The notes beneath the pieces were generated by a model, which worked only from the letters and a program-made list of their open reading frames with translations, ran no database searches and had not been told where the DNA came from. 64,000 bases of DNA from Croceibacterium aestuarii (GTDB lineage Bacteria > Pseudomonadota > Alphaproteobacteria > Sphingomonadales > Sphingomonadaceae), in the NCBI RefSeq assembly GCF_030657335.1, contig NZ_CP131039.1:1690501-1754500 (forward strand), written 5' to 3'. Positions 5,984-16,014 of the stretch are shown piece by piece (position 1 is the first letter of the stretch; each line of letters opens with the position of its first letter). A program made the position numbers and the translations under genes.

Positions 5984-8103
5984 GTTGGCGTTCGTTTCTC
6001 TCGCCCGCGGTGGCGCTGCCCGGCGGCATTCTGACGATCATCGTGCTGATGGTCGTGCCGATCCCGGCGATGATGCTGGACTTGTTCTTCGTCCTCAACA
6101 TCGCCTTTTCGGTCGCCATTTTGATGGCGGCGATGAACGCCGAGAAGCCGCTGGATTTCTCGTCCTTCCCCTCTGTCCTGCTCTTCGCCACCCTGTTGCG
6201 GCTGGCGTTGAACGTCGCCTCGACGCGGGTCGTTCTGCTCAACGGGCACGAGGGCGATGCCGCCGCGGGCAAGGTGATCGAGGCGTTCGGCGCATTCCTC
6301 ATCGGCGGCAACTTCGCAGTCGGCCTGTTCGTGTTCATGATCCTGATGATCATCAATCTGGTGGTGGTGACCAAGGGTGCGGGCCGGGTGTCGGAAGTCT
6401 CCGCCCGTTTCACGCTCGATGCGTTGCCGGGCAAGCAGATGGCGATCGACGCCGACCTTGCCGCCGGCCTGATGACCGCCGACGAGGCCAAGGCGCGGCG
6501 CCGCGAAATCGCCACCGAGGCCGACTTCTACGGTTCGATGGACGGCGCCAGCAAGTTCGTGAAGGGCGATGCCGTTGCCGCTCTGCTGATCCTCATGGTC
6601 AACATAATCGCCGGACTCGTGCTGGGGATGGTAACGCATGGTCTCTCCGCGGCGGAGGCCGGCCAGCGCTACGTGACCCTCGCGGTCGGCGATGCCCTGG
6701 TGGCTTCGATCCCGGCGTTGCTGCTGTCGATTGCCGCGGCGGTCATCGTCACCCGCGTTTCCGATACCCGCAACTTGACCGGCCAGATCGGCGGCCAGCT
6801 CGCCGATCCGCGCATCTGGCTGCCGGTCGCGTGCATCCTCGCCGCGATGGGAATGATCCCGGCCATGCCGCAATCGGTGTTCCTGCCGCTCTCCGGCGGA
6901 TGCTTCGCGCTCTGGCGGACGCTGGGGCGGCGCAAGGCCGCGGCGGCGCTGCACGTTGAGCCCGAACCGCGACCCGACCCCGCCAAGATCAGCATCGAGG
7001 ACGTTTCGGAACAATCGCTGGTTACGATCGAGCTTGGCTTCGGGCTGATCCACCTCGCGGACGAGCGGCGCGGCGCGCCGCTGATCGCCCGCCTCACCGG
7101 ACTGCGGCGGCAGCTGTGCCAGTCCTTCGGTTTCGTCATCCCCCAGTTCCGCATCAAGGACAGCTTCGATCTGCCGCCCGATCGCTATCGCATCACCCTG
7201 GGCGGGGCGCCGCTCGGCTCGGGACAGCTGCGCCCCGGCCTCATGCTTGCGATCGACACGGGCGAGGCAGGAACCGGCGCCGCTCCGCTCGAAGGCGAGC
7301 AGACCCGCGATCCGAGCTTCGGCTGTCCGGCGGTGTGGATCGAGGCGCGCTCGCGCGACCTCGCGGTCGCCGAAGGGTACCTGGTGGTCGACGCCGAGAG
7401 TGTTATTGCCACCCACGTCAACCAGCTCCTCTCCGCCAGGCCGCAGGAACTGCTCGGTCCCGACGAAGTGCGCGAGCTGCTCGACACCGTCCGCGAGCGG
7501 CATTCGCAGTTGATCGAGACGATAACGCCGCAGCCCCTGTCGCTGGCTGCCATAACGCGGCTGCTGCGCTCGCTGCTGGCGGACGGCATTTCGCTCGCGC
7601 ACCCATTGCCGGTGCTCGCCAGTCTCTCGCAGGCCGCCCAGCAGACGACCGATCACGATCGGCTGATCGACATGCTTCGCGCCGACCTCGGCCCGATGCT
7701 GGTCGGCAGCATTTGCGCACCCGACGAGCGTTTGCCCGTCATCACGCTTGCTGCCGAGCTGGAGGAAATGGTCGTCGGCGGGCTCCACGACCCGACGAGC
7801 GGTCAGATCGTTATCGAGCCCGATCTCGCGCGGTCGATCGGCGAACGCATCGTCACCATTCTTTCGCAGCGTCCTCCGCACGAAGGCGCGCCGGCGCTGA
7901 TCGTCCAGCCACGCGCCCGGCGCCCGCTGGCGGCGCTGCTCAAGCTCCGCGCCCCCGGGTGTGCGGTGCTGTCCATCAACGAATTGCCCGCCGCGCAGCC
8001 GATCGAGGTGATCGCGGTCATAGGAGGCGAAAACAATGCGCCGCCGCAAATTGCCAGCGGCGCGCCCGAAAGCATGCACGACAGGGAGCCTTTGGCCGCA
8101 TGA
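5980..8103 (+). CDS. flhA: Flagellar export gate protein FlhA
   Basis: Core inner-membrane component of the flagellar type III export gate, forming the nonameric ring that receives chaperone-substrate complexes. 707 residues, normal for FlhA. The N-terminal about 330 residues hold the transmembrane region, including the FHIPEP-family signature around residues 140-165 (SEVSARFTLDALPGKQMAID) and LALNVASTRVVLLNGHEG. The C-terminal cytoplasmic domain follows from about 350. Starts at GTG 5980 overlapping the transglycosylase stop and ends in an ATGA overlap with fliA. Confidence 0.97.
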   Translation: MSWRSFLSPAVALPGGILTIIVLMVVPIPAMMLDLFFVLNIAFSVAILMAAMNAEKPLDFSSFPSVLLFATLLRLALNVASTRVVLLNGHEGDAAAGKVIEAFGAFLIGGNFAVGLFVFMILMIINLVVVTKGAGRVSEVSARFTLDALPGKQMAIDADLAAGLMTADEAKARRREIATEADFYGSMDGASKFVKGDAVAALLILMVNIIAGLVLGMVTHGLSAAEAGQRYVTLAVGDALVASIPALLLSIAAAVIVTRVSDTRNLTGQIGGQLADPRIWLPVACILAAMGMIPAMPQSVFLPLSGGCFALWRTLGRRKAAAALHVEPEPRPDPAKISIEDVSEQSLVTIELGFGLIHLADERRGAPLIARLTGLRRQLCQSFGFVIPQFRIKDSFDLPPDRYRITLGGAPLGSGQLRPGLMLAIDTGEAGTGAAPLEGEQTRDPSFGCPAVWIEARSRDLAVAEGYLVVDAESVIATHVNQLLSARPQELLGPDEVRELLDTVRERHSQLIETITPQPLSLAAITRLLRSLLADGISLAHPLPVLASLSQAAQQTTDHDRLIDMLRADLGPMLVGSICAPDERLPVITLAAELEEMVVGGLHDPTSGQIVIEPDLARSIGERIVTILSQRPPHEGAPALIVQPRARRPLAALLKLRAPGCAVLSINELPAAQPIEVIAVIGGENNAPPQIASGAPESMHDREPLAA

Positions 8104-8837
8104 TACAGGACCATTCCCACTTTTCCGCCGCCAACGCTTATCGCGGCGACCTGGCCGAACGGGTCAGGAGCTTCCTGCCGATGGTGCGCAAGCTGGCCTG
8201 GCACTTGTCCGGGAGCGGCGGGCCCACCGTCGACGTCGAGGACCTCATCCAGGCGGGGCTCGTCGCCCTGACCGAATGCGCGCAGAAGCACGAGGGACCG
8301 AGCGAAGACGGCTTTGCCGCTTATGCGAAGCTGCGCGTGCGGGGCGCCATGGTCGACCTCCTTCGCAGCAGCTCCCCCGATCGGCGCGGTGCGCGCGCCA
8401 AGCGCAAGCGCCTCGAAGAGGAGCAGGCGCGGCTCGCCGCCGAGCTCGGCCGCGACCCGTCCTCGGCGGAGCTGGCCGAGGCGGTCGGGATGGAACTCGA
8501 CGAGCTGCACCGCCTCCGCCGCGACGTCGTCGAAGCGCGGGTAAGCTCGATCGAGGATTGCTATTCGGACGCCGACGCCGCGTTCGCATCCGACGAACCG
8601 GATGCCGAGGCGGTCCTCCTGCAGCACGAGGATCGTGAGCTTCTGGCGCAGGCCATCGGCACGCTTTCCGAGCGGCACCAGCTGGTCATCCAGCTCTACT
8701 TCGTCGAGGAACTCAACTTGTCCGAGATCGCCGCCGTGCTCGGCGTGAGCGTGCCGAGAGTGCATCAGCTCAAAGCCTCGGCGCTCGACAAAATCCAGCA
8801 GGCCTTCGTGGCGGTGGAGGATCGAGCCAGCGTCTGA
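8100..8837 (+). CDS. fliA: Flagellar sigma factor FliA (sigma-28)
   Basis: RNA polymerase sigma factor for late flagellar, chemotaxis and motor genes; target of FlgM encoded upstream. 245 residues with region 2 (VRKLAWHLSG then DLIQAGLVALTECA), region 3 (RKRLEEEQARLAAELGRDPS) and a region-4 helix-turn-helix (LNLSEIAAVLGVSVPRVHQL) at the C-terminus. ATG 8100 overlaps the flhA stop by 4 nt. Last gene of this operon. Confidence 0.93.
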   Translation: MIQDHSHFSAANAYRGDLAERVRSFLPMVRKLAWHLSGSGGPTVDVEDLIQAGLVALTECAQKHEGPSEDGFAAYAKLRVRGAMVDLLRSSSPDRRGARAKRKRLEEEQARLAAELGRDPSSAELAEAVGMELDELHRLRRDVVEARVSSIEDCYSDADAAFASDEPDAEAVLLQHEDRELLAQAIGTLSERHQLVIQLYFVEELNLSEIAAVLGVSVPRVHQLKASALDKIQQAFVAVEDRASV

Positions 8838-8929
8838 ACGGCAGGACCGCGAGGTTGCGAGAGAGGCGGCGCAAGCGATCCGGGCAAATGCCTGAAAGCG
8901 CCTTGTGAGGAAGTTGCCCTGCACTTATG

Positions 8930-8950
8930 GCCGAGTGGCAGTCACTCGGC
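8930..8950 (+). terminator. Stem-loop after fliA, before bioB
   Basis: Perfect 8-bp arms GCCGAGTG and CACTCGGC with a 5-nt loop, in the 237-nt gap between fliA and bioB. No T run follows, so intrinsic termination is doubtful; it could protect the 3' end or be an operator. The rest of the gap shows no gene, and I see no BioR-type TTATAGATAA site. Confidence 0.35.
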
Positions 8951-9074
8951 GTGTCCCTTATGCGCATGCTCGGTGCCTGCGATTTCCGGGCCGGGAGCGC
9001 GCCTTCCGCCGGGAGACACGCTGCGATTAGACTGAAGGTATCGCCACGATGGCCAATGCGCGAAAGGTTTGCCG

Positions 9075-10088
9075 GTGACTCGCAACGACTGGACCCGCGA
9101 GGAAATCGCCGCGCTGTTCGACCTGCCGTTCACCGAGCTGGTCTTCAGGGCGGCAAGCGTGCACCGCGAACATCACCGCGCGGACGAGGTGCAGCTCTGC
9201 ACGCTGCTGTCGATCAAGACCGGCGGGTGCCCGGAAGACTGCGGTTACTGCTCGCAGAGTGCGCACGCCGATAGCGGGGTCGAGGCGACCAAGTTGATGG
9301 ACGTGCGCGCGGTGCTGCAGAGCGCAGCGCAGGCGAAGGACGCGGGCAGCCAGCGCTTCTGCATGGGCGCGGCCTGGCGCAATCCCAAGGACCGCGACAT
9401 GCCGAAGATCGTCGAGATCGTGAAAGGCGTGCGCGAAATGGGGCTCGAGACCTGCATGACGCTGGGCATGCTGACCCCGGCGCAGGCCGACCAGCTCGCC
9501 GAAGCGGGTCTCGACTACTACAACCACAACGTGGATACCGGGCCCGAGTACTATGAGCGCGTCATCTCGACGCGCTCGTACGAGGACCGGCTGACCACGC
9601 TCGAAAACGTCCGCGAGGCGGGGATCAACGTCTGTTCGGGCGGAATCGTCGGCATGGGCGAAACCCGCGAGGACCGCGTCGGCTTCATCCACACGCTGGC
9701 GACGCTCGAACGGCACCCGGAAAGCGTTCCGGTCAACGCGCTGGTGCCGGTCAAGGGCACGCCGCTCGGCGACATGCTGGCCGATACCCCGCTCGCCAAG
9801 ATCGACGATATCGAGTTCGTCCGCACAGTCGCCGTCGCCCGTATCACCATGCCGCGCTCGATGGTTCGCCTATCGGCCGGGCGCGAGAGCATGTCCGACG
9901 CCGCGCAGGCCTTGTGCTTCATGGCCGGGGCGAACTCGATCTTCACCGGCGACAAGCTGCTGACAGCGCCCAATGCCGGCGACGACGAGGACGCCGCGCT
10001 GTTCGAGCGGCTCGGGCTGAGGCCGCTCGCCGGCGAGGAGCCGATGCGGCAGGGCGCGTGCGCGAAGGACCGCGTCCCGGCGGAATAG
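9075..10088 (+). CDS. bioB: Biotin synthase
   Basis: Radical-SAM enzyme that inserts sulfur into dethiobiotin, the last step of biotin synthesis. 337 residues. The radical-SAM cysteines are in [13 protein letters not shown] (C52, C56, C59 counted from the GTG), and the family blocks YNHNVDT and [11 protein letters not shown] (here [12 protein letters not shown]) are intact, as is RLSAGRE near residue 268. GTG 9075 has AAAGG 7 nt upstream; a TTG two codons earlier is possible. First gene of bioB-F-D-A; 7 nt from bioF. Confidence 0.97.
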   Translation: MTRNDWTREEIAALFDLPFTELVFRAASVHREHHRADEVQLCTLLSIKTGGCPEDCGYCSQSAHADSGVEATKLMDVRAVLQSAAQAKDAGSQRFCMGAAWRNPKDRDMPKIVEIVKGVREMGLETCMTLGMLTPAQADQLAEAGLDYYNHNVDTGPEYYERVISTRSYEDRLTTLENVREAGINVCSGGIVGMGETREDRVGFIHTLATLERHPESVPVNALVPVKGTPLGDMLADTPLAKIDDIEFVRTVAVARITMPRSMVRLSAGRESMSDAAQALCFMAGANSIFTGDKLLTAPNAGDDEDAALFERLGLRPLAGEEPMRQGACAKDRVPAE

Positions 10089-10095
10089 GCTCGCG

Positions 10096-11250
10096 ATGCT
10101 CGACCGAATTGCCGCTGCCCTGGCCGAACGAAAGCGCACGGGGCTCCTGCGCACGCTGCGGCCGCTTTCGCCAGGCAGGCCGGGGCATGTGGTACGCGGC
10201 GGGCGCGACCTCGTCGACCTGTCGAGCAACGACTATCTCGGGCTTGCCCGTCACCCGCTGCTGATCGAGCGCTCGGTCCAATGGACCGAGGCGCTGGGCA
10301 CCGGATCGCGCGCGTCTCGGCTGGTTACCGGCACGCTCGAACAGCATGCCGAAATCGAGACCAAGCTGGCGGCGTTCAAGGGCACCGAGGCGGCGCTGCT
10401 GCTTGCCTCGGGCTGGCAGGCCAACGCCTCGATCTTCAAGGCGCTGGTCAAGCTGGCGCCCGATGCGGCGATCTTCGCCGACGAGCTGGTCCATGCCAGC
10501 ATTCACCTCGGCATCGCCGCGGCGGGCAAGCGGCAGGTGCGTTTTGCGCACAACGATCTCGACCAGCTCGACCGCCTTCTCGCCGAACAGGGTCCGCTGG
10601 CCGAAGAGCGCATCGTCGTCACCGAGAGCGTGTTCAGCATGGACGGCGACCGCTGCGACCTCGTTCGCCTGAGCGACATCGCGCGGCGCCACCGTGCCTA
10701 CCTGATCGTCGACGAGGCGCACGCCACCGGCGTGCTCGGGCCGCGCGGGGCGGGGCTGTCCGCGCAGAGCGGGGTGAGGGTGGACCTCGTCATCGGCACC
10801 TTCAGCAAGGCGATGGGATCGTTCGGAGCCTACGTTGCCGGTCCGCAACTGCTGTGCGACTACCTCGTCAACGCGTGCAGCGGCTTCGTCTATTCCACCG
10901 CGCTTCCGCCCCCGGTCCTCGGCGCGATCGATGCCGCGCTCGACCTCGTGCCGGCGATGGACGCCGAGCGCGCGCATCTCGCCGCGCTCGCCGAGCGGCT
11001 GCGCGCGGGGCTGCGGCGCCGCGGCTTCGATACCGCCGCGTCGGACACGCAGATCGTGCCCCTGCTGGTGGGCGGCGAGGACGAGACGCTGGCGCTGGCG
11101 CGGAGGCTCGAGGAGCAGGGCGTGCTCGGCGTCGCGATCCGCCCGCCGACCGTGCCGCGGGGGACGTCGCGCATTCGTTTCGCGCTGTCGAGCGTCCACG
11201 GCGAAGACGAGGTCGACGGTCTGCTCGCGGCGCTGGGGGAAACGGTTTGA
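10096..11250 (+). CDS. bioF: 8-amino-7-oxononanoate synthase
   Basis: PLP enzyme that condenses pimeloyl thioester with L-alanine to give KAPA. 384 residues of the alpha-oxoamine synthase fold. The PLP lysine is K238 in [11 protein letters not shown], the PLP-binding Asp lies in IVDEAHATG (D206), and SNDYLGL is at about 44-50. Its stop overlaps the bioD start (TTGA). Confidence 0.96.
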   Translation: MLDRIAAALAERKRTGLLRTLRPLSPGRPGHVVRGGRDLVDLSSNDYLGLARHPLLIERSVQWTEALGTGSRASRLVTGTLEQHAEIETKLAAFKGTEAALLLASGWQANASIFKALVKLAPDAAIFADELVHASIHLGIAAAGKRQVRFAHNDLDQLDRLLAEQGPLAEERIVVTESVFSMDGDRCDLVRLSDIARRHRAYLIVDEAHATGVLGPRGAGLSAQSGVRVDLVIGTFSKAMGSFGAYVAGPQLLCDYLVNACSGFVYSTALPPPVLGAIDAALDLVPAMDAERAHLAALAERLRAGLRRRGFDTAASDTQIVPLLVGGEDETLALARRLEEQGVLGVAIRPPTVPRGTSRIRFALSSVHGEDEVDGLLAALGETV

Positions 11251-11861
11251 GCTACATCGTCAGCGGCACCGATACCGATGTCGGCAAGACGGTCTTCGCC
11301 GCCGGACTCGCGGCGGCGCTGGGCGCCGACTACTGGAAGCCCGCGCAGGCGGGGCTCGATGGTGCGACGGACAGCAGCGAAGTGGCGCGGCTGGCGCCGG
11401 GCGTCACCGCGCTGCCCGAGGCCTATCGCCTCGCCACGCCGTGCTCGCCGCACGAGGCCGCGCGGATCGACGGGGTCGAGATCGACTTGGCCAGATTGGC
11501 ACTGCCCACGACCGAAAGACCGCTGGTGATCGAGGGGGCAGGGGGCGTGCTCGTGCCCTACCGGATGGACCTGCTCGCGGCCGACATCTTCGCGCACTGG
11601 GGCCTCCCGGTAGTGCTGGTTGCCCGCACCGCGCTCGGCACGATCAACCACACCTTGCTCTCGATCGAGGCGCTCCGCGCGCGCGCCGTGCCGGTGGCGG
11701 GCGTGGCCTTCGTCGGCGAGGCCGAGCCGGTGGCCGAGCAGGCCATCGCGGAAATCGGCGAAGTCGCCCACCTCGGCCGCCTGCCGCGGCTCGACCCGCT
11801 GACCGCGGAGACGCTGGCCGCGGCCTTCGCCGCCGGGATCCGCACGGACCTGCTGACATGA
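11247..11861 (+). CDS. bioD: Dethiobiotin synthetase
   Basis: ATP-dependent carboxylation of DAPA to dethiobiotin. 204 residues with the P-loop GTDTDVGKT at 7-15 and the EGAGGVLVP block near residue 95, both diagnostic. The likely start is TTG 11247, overlapping the bioF stop; no ATG or GTG exists between that and the P-loop. ATGA overlap with bioA. Confidence 0.94.
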   Translation: MSYIVSGTDTDVGKTVFAAGLAAALGADYWKPAQAGLDGATDSSEVARLAPGVTALPEAYRLATPCSPHEAARIDGVEIDLARLALPTTERPLVIEGAGGVLVPYRMDLLAADIFAHWGLPVVLVARTALGTINHTLLSIEALRARAVPVAGVAFVGEAEPVAEQAIAEIGEVAHLGRLPRLDPLTAETLAAAFAAGIRTDLLT

Positions 11862-13126
11862 GCCGCCGCTCGCCGGTCTGGCATCCCTTTACCCAGCACG
11901 GCCTGAACGAGCCGATCCCGCTGGTCGAACGGGCCGAGGGCGCGGCGCTCTACACCGCCGACGGGCGCCGGGTGATCGACGCCATTTCGAGCTGGTGGGT
12001 CACCACCCACGGCCACAACCACCCGCGCATCGTCGCGGCGATCCGCGAACAGGCGGAAAGGCTCGACCAGGTTATCTTCGCCGGCTGGACCCACGAACCC
12101 GCCGAAGCGCTCGCGCGCGGACTGCTGGAGATCATGCCCGGCGGGCTCGACCACGTGTTCTTTTCGGATTCCGGGTCGACCAGCGTCGAGGTCGCGCTGA
12201 AGATGGCGCTCGGCTTCTGGGGCAATCGCGGCGAAGGGCGGCACCGCATCCTCGTCATGCAGCACAGCTACCACGGCGACACCGTCGGCGGCATGTCGGT
12301 CGGCGAGCGCGGGGTCTACAATCGCGCCTACAGCCCGCTGCTGTTCGATGTGGAAACCATCCCCTTTCCGCACCCCGGCAGCGAGCAGGAGACGTATGAC
12401 GCGCTGGACGCGGCCTGCGCAGGCGGCGACGCGGCGGCCTTCATTGTCGAGCCGTTGCTGCTCGGCGCGGGCGGCATGCTGATGTACCCGCCCGCGGTGC
12501 TGGCCGAAATGCGCGCGATCTGCGCCCGCCACGGCGTGCTGTTCATCGCCGACGAAGTGATGACCGGCTGGGGGCGCACGGGTACGCTGACCGCGTGCGA
12601 GCAGGCCGGCGTGGTGCCCGACATCATGTGCCTCGCCAAGGGTCTGACCGGCGGCAGCATGCCGCTCGCGGTGACCCTGGCCAGCGCACCGATCTACGAG
12701 GCGCACCTGTCGCAGGACCGGGCGCGGATGTTCTTCCATTCCTCGAGTTTCACCGCCAACCCGATCGCCTGCGCGGCGGCGGGCGCCAATCTGGCAATCT
12801 GGCGCGAGGAGCCGGTGCTGGCGCGCGTCGCCCGGCTGGCCGAGCGCGAGGCCGAGGGGTTTGCCCGCATCGCCGAGCGCCACCCGGTGAAGAACCTGCG
12901 CCAGTGCGGGACCGTCATCGCGTTCGATCTCGAGGTCGCGGACGCCGGCTACCTCTCGCAGCTCGGCCCGCGGCTGCTCGCAAGCTTCCGCGAACAGGAC
13001 GTGCTGCTCCGCCCGCTCGGCAACACGATCTACCTCATGCCGCCCTACTGCATTTCCGACGCGGACCTCGACACGGTCTTCGCCGCCATCGACCACGCGC
13101 TTACAAGCGTCATAGGGAGCGGCTGA
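11858..13126 (+). CDS. bioA: Adenosylmethionine-8-amino-7-oxononanoate aminotransferase
   Basis: Converts KAPA to DAPA using SAM as amino donor. 422-residue class III aminotransferase starting with WHPFTQH, a BioA hallmark; PLP contacts include D232 ([11 protein letters not shown]) and the Schiff-base lysine K261 in [11 protein letters not shown]. Completes bioB-F-D-A. No bioC or bioH is nearby, so pimeloyl supply must be encoded elsewhere. Confidence 0.95.
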   Translation: MSRRSPVWHPFTQHGLNEPIPLVERAEGAALYTADGRRVIDAISSWWVTTHGHNHPRIVAAIREQAERLDQVIFAGWTHEPAEALARGLLEIMPGGLDHVFFSDSGSTSVEVALKMALGFWGNRGEGRHRILVMQHSYHGDTVGGMSVGERGVYNRAYSPLLFDVETIPFPHPGSEQETYDALDAACAGGDAAAFIVEPLLLGAGGMLMYPPAVLAEMRAICARHGVLFIADEVMTGWGRTGTLTACEQAGVVPDIMCLAKGLTGGSMPLAVTLASAPIYEAHLSQDRARMFFHSSSFTANPIACAAAGANLAIWREEPVLARVARLAEREAEGFARIAERHPVKNLRQCGTVIAFDLEVADAGYLSQLGPRLLASFREQDVLLRPLGNTIYLMPPYCISDADLDTVFAAIDHALTSVIGSG

Positions 13127-13205
13127 CCCCGCCCACCTTGGGTGTGGACCGCCGCACCGGAAATGCGATAGGCGCGGGAGCGTTCACGATACAGGGACCA
13201 CGCAA

Positions 13206-13817
13206 ATGGCCGCCATCGCCGAGATCATGCAGCTCGCCCCGGTCATCCCGGTGATCGTCATCGACGAGGTCGAGCATGCCGTGCCGCTGGCCGAAGCGCT
13301 GGTGGCGGGCGGCCTGCGCGTGCTCGAGGTGACCTTGCGCACCCCGGCCGCGCTCGAAGCGATCAAGCTGATGCGGCAGGTGGAGGGCGCGGTGGTCGGG
13401 GCCGGTACCGTGCTCAATCCGGGACAGCTCGACTACGCCCTCGCGGCCGGCAGCGAGTTCATCGTCTCGCCCGGCCTGACCGAACCGCTGGGCAAGGCGG
13501 CGATCGCGAGCGGAGCGGCGTTCCTGCCGGGCACGGCCAATGCCGGCGACATCATGCGCGGGCTCGACATGGGGCTGACCCATTTCAAGTTCTTCCCCGC
13601 CGCAGCGGCGGGCGGCCTCCCGGCGCTGAAGGCGCTCGCCGCGGTGTTCGGCGATGTGCGCTTCTGCCCGACGGGCGGGATCACGGAGGAGACGGCCCCC
13701 AATTGGCTCGCGCTCGCCCAGGTGTTGTGCGTCGGCGGCAGCTGGATCGCCCCGCGCGGCCCGGTCGACAAGGCCGCGGTGGAGTCGGCGGCCAGGCGGG
13801 CTGCCGCGCTGCGCTAG
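13206..13817 (+). CDS. eda: 2-dehydro-3-deoxy-phosphogluconate (KDPG) aldolase
   Basis: Cleaves KDPG to pyruvate and glyceraldehyde 3-phosphate in the Entner-Doudoroff pathway. 203 residues, standard class I aldolase size. The Schiff-base lysine is K128 (HFKFFPA), with E41 and R45 in EVTLRT and the phosphate-binding FCPTGGI near residue 158. It is 79 nt after bioA with its own start at ATG 13206, so it may be read from a separate promoter. KHG aldolase activity is possible too. Confidence 0.92.
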   Translation: MAAIAEIMQLAPVIPVIVIDEVEHAVPLAEALVAGGLRVLEVTLRTPAALEAIKLMRQVEGAVVGAGTVLNPGQLDYALAAGSEFIVSPGLTEPLGKAAIASGAAFLPGTANAGDIMRGLDMGLTHFKFFPAAAAGGLPALKALAAVFGDVRFCPTGGITEETAPNWLALAQVLCVGGSWIAPRGPVDKAAVESAARRAAALR

Positions 13818-14083
13818 GCAGGCCCCGGGAAGCATCCGCCGGCAGGGTTACTCAAGCTTACACCTGTAACTCTGCCGCGGAATCAAAATGTGGCTCGATT
13901 TCAGCGTGTTGCGATCCGAACGTGCCACGGTTTGCCGGGTTACACCTGCGCGCCGATGAAAAAAATCAGCGTCACCTTCACCCGATGGGCGCTTGGGCGT
14001 CGAGACGGCCGCGTGGGAAGGGAGGTATAGTATAACCGCGAGAACATAGGACGAACGATTGGCTGTAGGAAAGCCGTTTTCGC
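13818..14083. other. Convergent intergenic gap with a 9-nt direct repeat
   Basis: 266 nt between eda and the leftward maiA with no convincing gene. The word TTACACCTG occurs twice (13858-13866 and 13940-13948), the first inside a GTTAC...GTAAC dyad. A weak stem GGCT...AGCC followed by GTTTT lies at about 14062-14082. Nothing here can be assigned a function. Confidence 0.4.
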
Positions 14084-14725
14084 TCAGTCGGCGTCGGGCT
14101 GCCTGTCAGGATGCGCCGCGGCGACCGGCGGTTCGGCCAGCGCGTTCTCGACCGCGCGAACGAGCTTCGGCCAGGGCGAGCAGTCGAGCTTGACCCGCTG
14201 GGCGGAGTAGAACTGCGGGACGAGATGACAGTCGGCCGCAGTCAGCGTGTCGCCGCAGGCGAAGCGCCCGCCGTGCCGGCCGATCAACACCTCCAGCGCC
14301 GCGAAGCCCTCGGATATCCAGTGCCGCGACCAGCGGTCGATTTCTTCCTGCTCATGCTGAAGATCGTTCCGCAAGTACTTGAGAACGCGCAGGTTGCCGA
14401 GCGGATGGACGTCGCATGCAACGACCATCGCCATCGCCCGGATCGCCGCGCGCCGAGCCGCATCGCCGAGGAGCAGCGGCGGGTCGGGATAGCGTTCGTC
14501 GAGCCACTCGATGATTGCCGAAGATTGCGTCAGAACGCCGTCGGGCGTCTCGAGCGCGGGGACCAGCCCCTGCGGATTGCGCGCCAGGTGCTCGGGGGAT
14601 TTCTGCTCGCCCTGGCGCAGCTCGACCGGGGCCTGGCGGTAGGCGAGGCCCTTGATCTCCAGTGCGATGCGCGTGCGATAGCTGGTGCCGGAGCGCCAGT
14701 AGCCATGCAGGACGAGTTCGCTCAT
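14084..14725 (-). CDS. maiA: Maleylacetoacetate isomerase (zeta-class GST)
   Basis: Glutathione-dependent isomerisation of maleylacetoacetate to fumarylacetoacetate in tyrosine/phenylalanine breakdown. 213 residues; the N-terminal thioredoxin-like half has SGTSYRTRIAL (zeta-class SSCxxRVRIAL-type motif) and NPQGLVPALE then TQSSAIIEWLDE for GSH binding; the C-terminal half is helical. ATG 14725 overlaps the fahA stop by 4 nt; a 7-residue upstream extension is rejected. Third gene of hmgA-fahA-maiA. Confidence 0.93.
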   Translation of the reverse strand: MSELVLHGYWRSGTSYRTRIALEIKGLAYRQAPVELRQGEQKSPEHLARNPQGLVPALETPDGVLTQSSAIIEWLDERYPDPPLLLGDAARRAAIRAMAMVVACDVHPLGNLRVLKYLRNDLQHEQEEIDRWSRHWISEGFAALEVLIGRHGGRFACGDTLTAADCHLVPQFYSAQRVKLDCSPWPKLVRAVENALAEPPVAAAHPDRQPDAD

Positions 14726-16014
14726 CCCACGATCTTGCCGCGGCATTCGCCGAAGCCGATGGTCCGCCGGCCTTCGCGCACCGCGTGGGCGCGCATGACG
14801 ATCTCGTCGCCGTCTTCGAGAAAGGTCCGGGTCTCGCCGCCGGGCAGCTCGAGCGGCCGCTTGCCGCCTTCGGACAGTTCGAGCAGGCTGCCGAAGCTGT
14901 CGCGCGTCTCGCTCGACAGCGTGCCGGTGCCGAGCAGGTCGCCCGGCCGCAGGTTGCAGCCGTTCACCGTGTGGTGCGCGATCAGCTGCGCGGCGGTCCA
15001 GTACATGGCGTCCATCGGACCCTTCGAGAGGCGATGCGGCTCCAGCCCGGCTTCGCGCATCTTCGCGGTGGCGAGCAGCACCTCCATCTCGATGGCATAG
15101 GCGCCGTGCGCCTGGTCGTCAGCATCGGCGAGGTAGGGCAGGGGGACCGGATCGCCTGCGGGCCGCGCCGGCTGGGCGATGCGGAACGGCGCCAGCGCGG
15201 CGCTGGTCACCACCCAGGGCGAAATCGTCGAGTTGAAATTCTTGGCCAGGAACGGGCCGAGCGGCTGGTACTCCCACGCCTGCAGATCGCGCGCCGACCA
15301 ATCGTTGAGGATCGAGAGGCCGGCGATGTGATCGGCGGCCTCGGCAATCGGGATCGGCCGGCCCATCGCGTTGGAGCCGCCGGCCCAGACCGCCATCTCC
15401 ATCTCGTAATCGAGCTTCTTCGAAGGACCGAACAGCGGTTCGTCGCCGTCGGGGTTCTTCTGCTGGCCGCTGGGCCGGACCACCTCGCACCCGCTCGGGA
15501 CGATCGAACTGGCGCGGCCGTGGTAGCCGATCGGCACCCACTTGTAGTTGGGCAGCAGCGGGTTGTCGGGGCGGAACTGCTTGCCGACGTTCTCGGCGTG
15601 ATGGATGCCGGTGTAGAAGTCGGTGTAGTCGCCGATGGCGAAGGGCAGGTGGAGCGTGCAGGCGCTCGCCGGATAGAGCGCGGGGGTGACGTCATCCTGG
15701 CGCGCGCTATCGGTCAGGAGCTCGAAAAGCCCCTTGCGAAGCGCATCGGCCAGCGCGTTGCCGTCTGCGAAGAGCGCGTTCAGCGTCTCGCCCGAGGCAA
15801 GGCTTGCGGCCTGTGCGGCATCGCCCGACAGCAGCGGTTCGACGGCGCCGAGATCGCAGACGAAATCGCCGATGGCCACGCCGCCGCGCTTGGTTCGCTC
15901 GGCGGTCGAGAAGATCCCGAGCGGGAGGTTCTGGACCGGGAATTCCCGGTGCGCGTCGGCCCCGTCCACCCAGCTCGAGGCGGAGGGCGCGTGAGTCTCG
16001 TCGAGATCGATCAT
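14722..16014 (-). CDS. fahA: Fumarylacetoacetase
   Basis: Hydrolyses fumarylacetoacetate to fumarate and acetoacetate, the last step of homogentisate degradation. 430 residues, near the eukaryotic FAH length. It includes the N-terminal SH3-like domain and the metal/active-site domain with [16 protein letters not shown] (about 110-126) and the [10 protein letters not shown] region around 165. Overlaps hmgA by 4 nt (ATGA). Confidence 0.95.
   Translation of the reverse strand: MIDLDETHAPSASSWVDGADAHREFPVQNLPLGIFSTAERTKRGGVAIGDFVCDLGAVEPLLSGDAAQAASLASGETLNALFADGNALADALRKGLFELLTDSARQDDVTPALYPASACTLHLPFAIGDYTDFYTGIHHAENVGKQFRPDNPLLPNYKWVPIGYHGRASSIVPSGCEVVRPSGQQKNPDGDEPLFGPSKKLDYEMEMAVWAGGSNAMGRPIPIAEAADHIAGLSILNDWSARDLQAWEYQPLGPFLAKNFNSTISPWVVTSAALAPFRIAQPARPAGDPVPLPYLADADDQAHGAYAIEMEVLLATAKMREAGLEPHRLSKGPMDAMYWTAAQLIAHHTVNGCNLRPGDLLGTGTLSSETRDSFGSLLELSEGGKRPLELPGGETRTFLEDGDEIVMRAHAVREGRRTIGFGECRGKIVG

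Noticed and set aside
5953-8079. 708-residue open frame antisense to flhA
   Set aside because: High GC creates long antisense frames; its composition is rich in Arg, His and Gln with no domain, while the + strand encodes complete FlhA.
8838-9074. BioR operator or tRNA gene between fliA and bioB
   Set aside because: No TTATAGATAA-like site and no cloverleaf; only a short hairpin at 8930-8950.
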